Shown here piece after piece: positions 54,021-61,302 of a DNA stretch of 64,000 bases. Positions within the stretch are counted from its first letter, which is position 1, and each line of letters opens with the position of its first letter. The translations under genes were made by a program, and so were the position numbers. Origin of the DNA: JAZGGS01 sp963714405 (GTDB lineage Bacteria; Bacteroidota; Ignavibacteria; Ignavibacteriales; Ignavibacteriaceae). The stretch covers positions 1,240,001 through 1,304,000 of the forward strand of contig CAVQOH010000002.1 of assembly GCA_963714405.1 (NCBI GenBank), written 5' to 3'. The notes beneath the pieces were generated by a model, which saw only the letters and a program-made list of their open reading frames with translations, made no database searches and was not told the DNA's origin.

Positions 54021-54749
54021 TTATTGTGAATTTAACTTCCAGTTATACTTTAAATATTTAATTTGCACATCATTCTCCCTCAAGTATTTTGCATCATTTT
54101 CATACATAAATTCAATTGCCGTCTTCTTTAATGAACCGTACTTCTCTACAAAATTATTATTAAACCATTTAAAAATTTCCGATAAGTATAATATTTTATT
54201 TTCCTTATCAATCCTATTTTTTTGATCATCATTTAAAAATACTTTTGCATTTTCCACTAATTGATTAAAAACCATTTCACCATTGTAAGCTTTGTTGATT
54301 AATTTGGGGCAGCTATTAGCTGCACACACTAAACCAAAATGAACAAGAACCGGTTCAATTTTTAATATAAATTTATGTTCAAGTTCATCAAGAGTTAGCA
54401 TATTACCTGCAACATTGTGTTTTACTTTATTAAAAAAACCATCAACATCCATTGGCGAATTAATTGGTAAATAATTTATAACATTGTTGATAACCGTTGC
54501 GTTGTATGCATTAATGTAAAATGCTAGTTGTTCTTCTTTACTGAAATTATTTACATCGGCAGTTTCTAATCTGTTTAAATATTCTTCAAACTGTGTATTA
54601 TTATTAAATCCTTCATAGTTTACCATTCCATTTTCATCAACATTTTCACTTAAAAGTTTGTTGAAACCAGAATGATCAAATTCTACCGATTGTGCAAAAT
54701 TAAAACCAATAATAAAACTGGTGAGAAAACTTGTTATTATTATTTTCAT
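54021..54749 (-). CDS. Exported DUF547 protein
   Basis: 242 residues with a signal peptide (MKIIITSFLTSFIIGFNFAQS). The DUF547 signature is present: FYINAYNATVINNVI, then DELEHKFIL, HFGLVCAANSCPKL and YLSEIFKWFNNNF. The invariant Cys of the NSCP segment may be catalytic in a papain-like fold. DUF547 proteins are often encoded beside arsenosugar genes; this copy lies 49 nt upstream of the AhpD-like gene on the same strand. Confidence 0.88.
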   Translation of the reverse strand: MKIIITSFLTSFIIGFNFAQSVEFDHSGFNKLLSENVDENGMVNYEGFNNNTQFEEYLNRLETADVNNFSKEEQLAFYINAYNATVINNVINYLPINSPMDVDGFFNKVKHNVAGNMLTLDELEHKFILKIEPVLVHFGLVCAANSCPKLINKAYNGEMVFNQLVENAKVFLNDDQKNRIDKENKILYLSEIFKWFNNNFVEKYGSLKKTAIEFMYENDAKYLRENDVQIKYLKYNWKLNSQ

Positions 54750-54843
54750 ATAATTAACTAAAATTTTTTTAATTCTTTTTTTAATATGCTAAAATGATTT
54801 AATCTTAACAAAAAAGATGTAAAATAGAAGACAATTAGAACAA

Positions 54844-55731
54844 TTAGACAACACGGTTAGCTCGCTGTACGATAATTACTCCTGTAATAATAAGTGCTGC
54901 TGCAATAAATATATTCAAGTTTAACTCTTCACTTAATAGTAGCCATCCTAAGAAAATCGCAATAACCGGGTTCACATACGCATATGTTGAAACCAGCGAA
55001 AGAGGTAAATGTGAGATTGCATAAATGTAGGATGCATAACCAAGTATTGATCCGAATATAACGAGGTATGCAGTAGCCAGAATTCCATTTGTACTAAAAG
55101 ATAAACCACTAAACTCACCAAGTAAAAAGCCAAGTGTTAATTGTAAAGTTCCTGCAATAATCATTTGAAAAGTCGCACTTGTTAGTGGATCCACGCCAAT
55201 TTTTTTATACTTTGAATAAATACTTCCCAGTGACCATGAAAAAACCGCACCCATCAGGCAAAGAACTCCTAACAGGTTGTTCCCATCCATCAGGAAACTA
55301 AAATCTTTACCAAATATTAAAAACACACCAACAATACCGGTTAGCAGTCCCAAAATTATTTTAAAATTTATTTTTGGTCCTTTCTTGGTTACGGTTTCAA
55401 ATCCAGTCATCCAAAACGGCAAAGTACTTACTAAAAGAGCTGCCAGCCCGCTTGGTATCCATTGCTCTGCAACCACCACCAGACCATTAGCAATTCCTAA
55501 TAGAGAAATACCAACTATAGCAATATGTTTTAAATCGTTTAAGGAAGGAAAACGCTTCCTTGTTATTTTTAAAAATAGCAGAAGAATAAAACCTGCAATT
55601 ATCCATCTTATTCCTGCAAATAACATTGGTGGAAGTTCAGCCACACCAACTCTTATTGCTAAATAAGTTGTTCCCCAAATAATGCAGATAGCAATCCACG
55701 CTAAGTATGCTTTGATTTTTGCTTTAGGCAT
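54844..55731 (-). CDS. EamA/DMT-family transporter
   Basis: 295 residues with about ten membrane helices in two EamA repeats: IIWGTTYLAIRVGVAELPP starts the first, and VFSWSLGSIYSKY the second, ending with AYVNPVIAIFLGWLLLSEELNLNIFIAAALIITGV (segments abbreviated). Members export amino acids, nucleotides or other metabolites. It lies about 95 nt upstream of the DUF547 gene on the same strand and could export an arsenical, but the family is too broad to say. Confidence 0.88.
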   Translation of the reverse strand: MPKAKIKAYLAWIAICIIWGTTYLAIRVGVAELPPMLFAGIRWIIAGFILLLFLKITRKRFPSLNDLKHIAIVGISLLGIANGLVVVAEQWIPSGLAALLVSTLPFWMTGFETVTKKGPKINFKIILGLLTGIVGVFLIFGKDFSFLMDGNNLLGVLCLMGAVFSWSLGSIYSKYKKIGVDPLTSATFQMIIAGTLQLTLGFLLGEFSGLSFSTNGILATAYLVIFGSILGYASYIYAISHLPLSLVSTYAYVNPVIAIFLGWLLLSEELNLNIFIAAALIITGVIIVQRANRVV

Positions 55732-55835
55732 AAAATTAAATTAAGAAAATGGTTAAGGAATATACAACCTTTAAGAAGGGAAATTAAATAAAGTTATAGT
55801 AACTTTATTTTGAATGAAAAACGCAATGTACCCAT

Positions 55836-55876
55836 AAAAAATATGAGGGGATTCACCTAAAGTAAATCCCCTCATA
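55836..55876 (-). terminator. Rho-independent terminator of the DUF134-nifX operon
   Basis: A perfect 12-bp stem (TATGAGGGGATT at 55842-55853 with AATCCCCTCATA at 55865-55876), an 11-nt loop, and on the minus strand a U6 run from 55841. It lies eight bases beyond the stop of the nifX-like gene. Confidence 0.92.
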
Positions 55877-55883
55877 CCATCCA

Positions 55884-56273
55884 TCAGTGATGATTTTCAT
55901 TGCAACCCGTGAGTTCTTGTTCTTCCAGTTCTCCTTTAATAAATTTTTCCACAGCGGTATCTGCAATTTTTTCATCAGTTATGATAGGGTGAATATTATT
56001 TTCCTGCAGGTTTTCAATCATTCTCCATCCACCTGATTTAAAGATTAAAGTACTGCAATCTTTAAGTCCTTCTACAAGGCGCCCATGCCCATGTCCGCCA
56101 CCATATCCATGATGATGCTGATGTTGATCTCGATTATGATTAGTAAATGTGTTTTCTCTAAGCTCAATCCGTTTAATTTTCTCATTTTCAATTTCATAAA
56201 CGAGAAATGCCTTACATTTTCCAACATGACCTGCAACTGTTTCTTTATTATTTGTCGCAACTGCTATTTTCAT
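55884..56273 (-). CDS. NifX/NifB-type dinitrogenase cofactor-like protein with His-rich loop
   Basis: 129 residues of the dinitrogenase iron-molybdenum cofactor family: MKIAVATNN, ETVAGHVGKCKAFLVYEI and the C-terminal GLKDCSTLIFKSGGWRMIENL. A loop of about 22 residues (QHQHHHGYGGGHGHG) is packed with histidine, and the C-terminus is CNENHH, both probable metal ligands. No other nif gene is present, so it is more likely an iron or metal-cluster carrier than part of nitrogenase. It is cotranscribed with the DUF134 gene 21 nt upstream. Confidence 0.88.
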   Translation of the reverse strand: MKIAVATNNKETVAGHVGKCKAFLVYEIENEKIKRIELRENTFTNHNRDQHQHHHGYGGGHGHGRLVEGLKDCSTLIFKSGGWRMIENLQENNIHPIITDEKIADTAVEKFIKGELEEQELTGCNENHH

Positions 56274-56294
56274 ATTTTCCTCCTTTTAATTGTG

Positions 56295-56636
56295 TTAATT
56301 CCATCCACGACCACAACCCTTGCAGTATTTCACTTTTTGCGGAATTGAATATTCTTCCGGGGTATCATTTATTTTCAACGCTTTACCATTTAGAATTCCA
56401 TCTGCAACTTTCTGTCTTGCTTTGCTAATAATTCTGCCAAAGGTTGCCCTGGAAATTTTCATATTCATTGCAGCTTCCTTGTGCGATTTTTTTTGAATAT
56501 CAGCTAATTTTAATGCTTCCAATTCATCATGATTAAGAATAATCTCTGAGAGCTTATTCATTGGAATTCCTCTTGGCTTGAAATAGTATGCCGCAGGATT
56601 GCAATGAATTCTTCTATGTTTTCTTGGTCGTGCCAT
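56295..56636 (-). CDS. DUF134-family DNA-binding protein
   Basis: 113 residues beginning MARPRKHRRI, the standard DUF134 start. A sigma-70 region 4-like helix-turn-helix is seen in LNHDELEALKLADIQKKSHKEAA and MKISRATFGRIISKARQKVADGIL (each shown in part), and the C-terminus has a short CKGCGRGW knuckle. The gene faces a 20-bp palindrome over its own transcription start, so autoregulation is likely. DUF134 and NifX-like genes are frequently adjacent. Confidence 0.92.
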   Translation of the reverse strand: MARPRKHRRIHCNPAAYYFKPRGIPMNKLSEIILNHDELEALKLADIQKKSHKEAAMNMKISRATFGRIISKARQKVADGILNGKALKINDTPEEYSIPQKVKYCKGCGRGWN

Positions 56637-56651
56637 TCTTGGTTATTTTAA

Positions 56652-56671
56652 TTATGAGCATATGCTCATAA
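56652..56671. promoter_or_regulatory. 20-bp perfect palindrome, probable DUF134 operator
   Basis: TTATGAGCATATGCTCATAA is fully self-complementary, lies 16-35 nt before the DUF134 start codon and overlaps the predicted transcription start. The position fits a repressor site for the HTH protein it precedes. Confidence 0.75.
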
Positions 56672-56673
56672 CA

Positions 56674-56702
56674 AAATTATGATAAATTCATTACATTGTC
56701 AA
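56674..56702 (-). promoter_or_regulatory. Promoter of the DUF134-nifX operon
   Basis: On the minus strand TTGACA (56702-56697), 17 bases, then TAATTT (56679-56674). Predicted start near 56667, within the palindrome. The remaining 150 nt to eno are AT-rich and must hold the divergent eno promoter, which I cannot pinpoint. Confidence 0.65.
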
Positions 56703-56856
56703 CTTCGATTAGGAAATTTCAGTAAAAAACTATCCATCAAACGATTTATTAGAGAAATTATCCTCTGATTCTTTCTTTTTCTTAACCCTTTCTATAATTT
56801 TGATAACTTATTTTTGAATATTTAATTTAAATGATAAAAACAGTTTTGGAGAAGAA

Positions 56857-58152
56857 ATGACGACTATTGTAGATATTCTCGGAAGAGAAATTTTAGATTC
56901 ACGTGGAAACCCGACTCTTGAAGTTGAAGTTATGCTTGAAAGCGGAGTAATTGGTAGAGCTGCTGTGCCAAGCGGTGCATCAACCGGTGAGCATGAAGCT
57001 GTTGAGCTTAGAGATGGAGATAAAAGCAGGTATAACGGAAAAGGGGTTTTAAAAGCCGTTGAGAATGTAAATGAAAAAATTGCAGATCAGTTAATTGATT
57101 TTGATGCTTCCGACCAAGTTGGAATAGACCAGTTTTTAATAAACCTTGATGGAACGGAAAACAAAGGTGAACTTGGAGCAAATGCTCTATTAGGAGTTTC
57201 ACTGGCTTGTGCAAAAGCATCAGCAGAAGCATTGGACTTACCACTTTACCGTTATATTGGGGGAACAAATGCAAGAGTTCTTCCTGTTCCGATGATGAAT
57301 ATTCTTAACGGCGGAAGCCATGCAGATAATAATGTAGATTTCCAGGAATTTATGATTATGCCTGTTGGTGCTCCTAATTTTGCAGAAGCATTGAGAATGG
57401 GCGCTGAAACGTTTCATGCTCTTAAATCAGTTTTAAAATCAAAAGGTTACAATACTGCTGTTGGCGATGAAGGAGGTTTTGCACCGGATTTAAAATCTAA
57501 TGATGAAGCTATTGAAGTAATTCTTGAAGCAATTAACAAAACCAGTTACAAAGTTGGTGATGAAATTGCAATTGCTCTCGATCCGGCTTCGAGTGAATTT
57601 TTCTTAAAAGAAAAGAACGCATATCATTTATTTAAATCTGCTCCAAATAAGGAAATCAGTGTAGAGAAAATGGTTGAATTTTGGGCTGACTGGGTGAAAC
57701 AATATCCTATTCTTTCGATTGAAGATGGTTTAGCTGAAGATGATTGGGATGGTTGGAAGTTGATGACTGAAAGACTTGGTAATAAAATTCAGCTTGTTGG
57801 CGATGATCTCTTTGTAACCAATACGCAAAGATTGAATAAAGGAATTGAGATGGGAGTTTGCAATTCAATTCTTATTAAAGTAAACCAGATTGGAACTCTT
57901 ACAGAAACTTTAGAAGCTATAGAAATGGCAAAGACTGCAGGATATACAAATGTTATTAGTCATCGCTCAGGAGAAACTGAAGACACAACAATTGCAGATA
58001 TTGCCGTTGCAACAAATGCAGGACAAATTAAAACCGGTTCACTTAGCAGAACTGATAGAATAGCAAAGTACAATCAGTTGCTTAGAATTGAGGAAGAACT
58101 TGATACAACCGCAATCTTTCCCGGAATTTCTGCAATAAACTATAAAGGTTAA
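56857..58152 (+). CDS. eno: Enolase
   Basis: Converts 2-phosphoglycerate to phosphoenolpyruvate. The 431 residues are intact: GREILDSRGNPTLEVEV, PSGASTGEHEAVELRDGD, the Mg-binding DP in IALDPASSEFF, SIEDGLAEDDWDGW and GDDLFVTN, the catalytic Lys in SILIKVNQIGTLTET, and SHRSGETEDTTIADIAVA. A GGAGAAG ribosome-binding site precedes the ATG, and a terminator follows. Confidence 0.98.
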   Translation: MTTIVDILGREILDSRGNPTLEVEVMLESGVIGRAAVPSGASTGEHEAVELRDGDKSRYNGKGVLKAVENVNEKIADQLIDFDASDQVGIDQFLINLDGTENKGELGANALLGVSLACAKASAEALDLPLYRYIGGTNARVLPVPMMNILNGGSHADNNVDFQEFMIMPVGAPNFAEALRMGAETFHALKSVLKSKGYNTAVGDEGGFAPDLKSNDEAIEVILEAINKTSYKVGDEIAIALDPASSEFFLKEKNAYHLFKSAPNKEISVEKMVEFWADWVKQYPILSIEDGLAEDDWDGWKLMTERLGNKIQLVGDDLFVTNTQRLNKGIEMGVCNSILIKVNQIGTLTETLEAIEMAKTAGYTNVISHRSGETEDTTIADIAVATNAGQIKTGSLSRTDRIAKYNQLLRIEEELDTTAIFPGISAINYKG

Positions 58153-58157
58153 TAAGT

Positions 58158-58190
58158 AAAGCCCAACCAATAAACTGACTGGGCTTTTTT
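58158..58190 (+). terminator. Rho-independent terminator of eno
   Basis: An 8-bp stem (AAAGCCCA with TGGGCTTT), a 14-nt loop and a T6 run whose first bases are part of the stem. Confidence 0.88.
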
Positions 58191-58229
58191 GTCACTAAAT
58201 TTTTATAACATATCAGATTCGAGGATGTT

Positions 58230-59612
58230 ATGGCTGCAAACCAATTTCAAAAATGTGAACAGTTAATAAAGAAAAATAAAATTGAAGTAATCGATCTTAA
58301 AGCAATTGATCTTACAGGCAGGTTGCATCATCTGTCTTTACCGGTTTATCATGACACGCTTAAAAAAATTGTAAAAGAAGGTATTGGGTTTGATGGATCA
58401 AGTTATGGCTTTTTGAAAGTTGAAAACAGCGATATGGTTCTTTTACCTGATTTAAATACTGCAAAAATAGATCCTTTTAGAGAGGCTCCCACTCTTAGTT
58501 TTTTTTCGCATATTGCTCTCACAGATGATAAGAGAAGCCCTTTTATGCAGGACGGTAGGTATCTTGCTAAAAAAGCTGAAGCATATTTAAAAAAGATGAC
58601 CGGTGCAGATACATCCTGGTGGGGCCCAGAATTTGAATTCTACATTTTTTCTAATGTTGAATATGATACTCGTACTTCAACATCCTACTACAAAGTGGAA
58701 CATGTAGAGGAATTTTATAAAAAAGCCTATCACGCTGCAAATCCTTTTGATGAATATGATGATTTTAGAGATAAGTTAACGAAATTACTTATTGAACAGG
58801 GTGTAAAGGTGAAATATCATCATCATGAAGTAGGTGAAAGAGGACAGCAGGAGATTGAAACATTTTTTTCTGATTTGCTTAACACCGGCGATAATATTGT
58901 TACAACAAAATATGTATTATTCAACTTTGCTGAGCAGAATAATTTGTTCATTACTTTAATGCCAAAACCTATGTACCACCAGGCAGGCAATGGTTTACAT
59001 TTACATATGTTTTTAACAAAAAAAGGTAAAAATGTTTTCTATAAAAAAGGGGAGTATGGCAATTTAAGTGAAATGGGAAGATATTTTGTGGGAGGATTAT
59101 TAAAACATGGTCCTTCATTATCTGCTTTTACAAATCCAAGTACAAATTCGTATAAAAGATTGGTTCCAGGATTTGAAGCTCCTGTTGCACTAACTTATGG
59201 AATTGGAAACAGAGCTTCTGCAATACGCATACCAAGCTATGTTAAGAATCGTGAAGAGACAAGAATAGAATACCGCCCACCGGATGCTACTATGAATCCT
59301 TATTTTGGAATGATAGCAATGCTTCTCGCAGGAATTGATGGAATAATCTCAAAAATTGATCCGATCAAGGAAGGATACGGACCTTATGATAAAAACTTTT
59401 TAAATGATGATTCAATTGATAAAATACATTTTCTGCCGAGAAACCTTGCAGAGGCAATTGATGCTTTAGAAGCTGATAACGATTTTTTAAGAAAGGGAGA
59501 TATTTTTACAGACCAGTTACTTAACCAATGGATAAACATAAAAAGGGAAGAGGTTCATTCTATAAGTACAATTCCTCATCCCTTTGAATATAAAATGTAC
59601 TTTAATTTGTAA
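58230..59612 (+). CDS. Glutamine synthetase type I, second divergent copy
   Basis: 460 residues. GSI landmarks are present: KEGIGFDGSSYGF, WGPEFEFYIFS, GNGLHLHMFLTKKGK, KRLVPGFEAPVALTYG and RIEYRPPDATMNPYFG. It is well diverged from the copy at 16298, with a shorter region around the adenylylation loop. At that position DKNFLND has F390 instead of Tyr, so adenylylation is not expected. It resembles the GSI-alpha/archaeal-like lineage and probably works under different nitrogen conditions, or on another amino acid or amine. It follows the eno terminator, with GAGGATGTT as weak ribosome-binding region. Confidence 0.92.
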   Translation: MAANQFQKCEQLIKKNKIEVIDLKAIDLTGRLHHLSLPVYHDTLKKIVKEGIGFDGSSYGFLKVENSDMVLLPDLNTAKIDPFREAPTLSFFSHIALTDDKRSPFMQDGRYLAKKAEAYLKKMTGADTSWWGPEFEFYIFSNVEYDTRTSTSYYKVEHVEEFYKKAYHAANPFDEYDDFRDKLTKLLIEQGVKVKYHHHEVGERGQQEIETFFSDLLNTGDNIVTTKYVLFNFAEQNNLFITLMPKPMYHQAGNGLHLHMFLTKKGKNVFYKKGEYGNLSEMGRYFVGGLLKHGPSLSAFTNPSTNSYKRLVPGFEAPVALTYGIGNRASAIRIPSYVKNREETRIEYRPPDATMNPYFGMIAMLLAGIDGIISKIDPIKEGYGPYDKNFLNDDSIDKIHFLPRNLAEAIDALEADNDFLRKGDIFTDQLLNQWINIKREEVHSISTIPHPFEYKMYFNL

Positions 59613-59633
59613 AGGTAGAATAAAAAAAATTGC

Positions 59634-60239
59634 TTAATCACTTTTAATTTTTTCTTCAATCATATTACCATTTTCATCATACTTGTAGGTAACTTCCCAA
59701 TCCATAATCCAGGAAGTACCATCCCATAAAAATAGCTGCTGTTTGTTAATAAAATTAGCTTGATTATAATAAAATAAAAACCTATATCTTTCGTTCCATT
59801 TAGCATTGTTCCAATTAAGCCATTCTTCTTTAATCATATTGTTCAAGTCATCGTAATTATAGTTATACCTCCATTTATTTAACCATTCAACACCATCCCA
59901 GATTTGTAATATTTTTTCTATAACATTATTTTTTACATCATAAGAAAATTTGATGTTTGAATCATTTATCCAATTAGAACCATCCCAGCTTTGTTCTAAA
60001 GTTTCATTCTTTCTAAGGAATTCATCATAAGCATAAGTATACTTGTACTCATTATCCCAATTTGAATCATTTAATGTTTGGTATATTTCTTTTACTACAA
60101 CTTTTTGATTATTTATAAGTGTTTCAGTAATAATCTTTTTACTTTCTTCTGATAGAAGTTCCACACTTATTTGAGCAAATGTGTAATAAGGAAATAGGAA
60201 AGTAAATGCAATAATTATGTTTCTCGTGTAATTAATCAA
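59634..60239 (-). CDS. Exported protein with Trp/Tyr-rich repeats
   Basis: About 202 residues from TTG 60239, which gives a signal peptide (NIIIAFTFLFPYYTFAQ). An ATG at 60356 is in frame, but would add 39 residues that do not look like an exported N-terminus. The mature protein has about four 30-35-residue repeats of the pattern W-x-G-x-x-W...Y-x-Y-D...N-x-x-x-x (QSWDGSNW, QIWDGVEW, LNWNNAKW, FLWDGTSW), similar in rhythm to YD/RHS-like or DUF3836 beta repeats of FCB bacteria. Here it lacks a T9SS tail. Function unknown. Confidence 0.68.
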   Translation of the reverse strand: MINYTRNIIIAFTFLFPYYTFAQISVELLSEESKKIITETLINNQKVVVKEIYQTLNDSNWDNEYKYTYAYDEFLRKNETLEQSWDGSNWINDSNIKFSYDVKNNVIEKILQIWDGVEWLNKWRYNYNYDDLNNMIKEEWLNWNNAKWNERYRFLFYYNQANFINKQQLFLWDGTSWIMDWEVTYKYDENGNMIEEKIKSD

Positions 60240-60429
60240 CTCACCTATTAATAGAACAGTTAAAACATAGTAATTTTCTACATTAATTTCAGTAACTGAA
60301 TTAATTCCGTTCCAAACGAGAATACACTTCAAATAATTTTTACAATTTTCTGACAATCTTTTGACATTTCCATGACAACATTTTCATTTTGATTATTTAC
60401 ATTTATACAGAACAATTGGTGAGGCTGTT

Positions 60430-60840
60430 ATGTATAAAAAATTATTATCGAGCTTACTGGTAATAGCTTTGTTAAACTTAGTTGGATGTTATTCTGAAAA
60501 GGAAGTTACCATAAATAATGTGTTAACAAACAATGGAATATCTGACATTACTGTCAACACAAAAGATTCATTAAATCTTTTATTTGAAAAACCAGAGTTC
60601 TTTTTTGACAATGATACACTTATAGGGAAGGCCAGTGTAATCAGCACGCATACACAAAGTACCAAAAAATATGATTGGAAAATACCACTTTCTGAAATTG
60701 TTAAAATTGAAATAGATGAATTTGATGGAACAAAAACTTTAATATTTGGTGGCGTTGCATTACTAGTACTTTTTGGGATTCTGTTTTTTCTTACTGCAGC
60801 ATCAGGCGGTATAATGTCTGATTGGGAAATGAAATTTTAA
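60430..60840 (+). CDS. Small lipoprotein with C-terminal membrane helix
   Basis: 136 residues. Signal sequence LLSSLLVIALLNLVGC with lipobox LVGC at residues 17-20. The body is a short beta domain (IPLSEIVKIEIDEFDGTK) and near the C-terminus lies a second hydrophobic helix (TLIFGGVALLVLFGILFFL, residues about 103-122). A lipid anchor plus a membrane helix is unusual. No family recognised. Confidence 0.78.
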   Translation: MYKKLLSSLLVIALLNLVGCYSEKEVTINNVLTNNGISDITVNTKDSLNLLFEKPEFFFDNDTLIGKASVISTHTQSTKKYDWKIPLSEIVKIEIDEFDGTKTLIFGGVALLVLFGILFFLTAASGGIMSDWEMKF

Positions 60841-60925
60841 ATTCAAGTAATTATCCCTCATACTATTATTTAACACAAAATAAATGATTGCAAGCTATCT
60901 TACATAACTTTAGGCGCAGGAAGAA

Positions 60926-61285
60926 TCATTCGCAGGCTAAGCAAGCAGTTAACCTAACATTGGAAGTCCTGTTTTCAATTACCTCAACCGGTTCATGATA
61001 GGTTATATTTAAAGGACCCCGGCAGCATACTTCTGCATCAACAAAATAGTTGCCCGGAGCAACTTCAAATCTAGCAATTCCATTCACATCGGTTTTCTTA
61101 ATGACTTGAAGAGGTGCTATTGTAATATCAATATCCGGAACAGGTGTTGCATTAGGATCATTATCAACAACTAAAACAGAAATTGTTCCGTTTTTAGTAT
61201 CCGTTACGCCGCTATCACAGGAGGTTATATAATATGACAGAAAAATAAAAGAAACTGGCACAATAATTTTCATTATTAGCTTCAT
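60926..61285 (-). CDS. Lipoprotein with carboxypeptidase-regulatory-like domain
   Basis: 119 residues. A signal sequence ends at a lipobox-like YITSC (C23), then comes DSGVTDTKNG. The rest is a CarboxypepD_reg-like beta sandwich: TISVLVVDNDPNATPVPDI, KKTDVNGIARFEVAPGNYFV. Two cysteine pairs (VCCRG and CLACE) may form disulphides. It lies 17 nt downstream of the VCBS-repeat gene and is likely cotranscribed. Confidence 0.78.
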   Translation of the reverse strand: MKLIMKIIVPVSFIFLSYYITSCDSGVTDTKNGTISVLVVDNDPNATPVPDIDITIAPLQVIKKTDVNGIARFEVAPGNYFVDAEVCCRGPLNITYHEPVEVIENRTSNVRLTACLACE

Positions 61286-61302
61286 TTGAATATTTTCCTC
61301 TT

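Noticed and set aside
55884..56273. NifX-like protein as a sign of nitrogen fixation
   Set aside because: No nifHDKEN or nifB gene is in the window; stand-alone members of this family are common in non-fixers.
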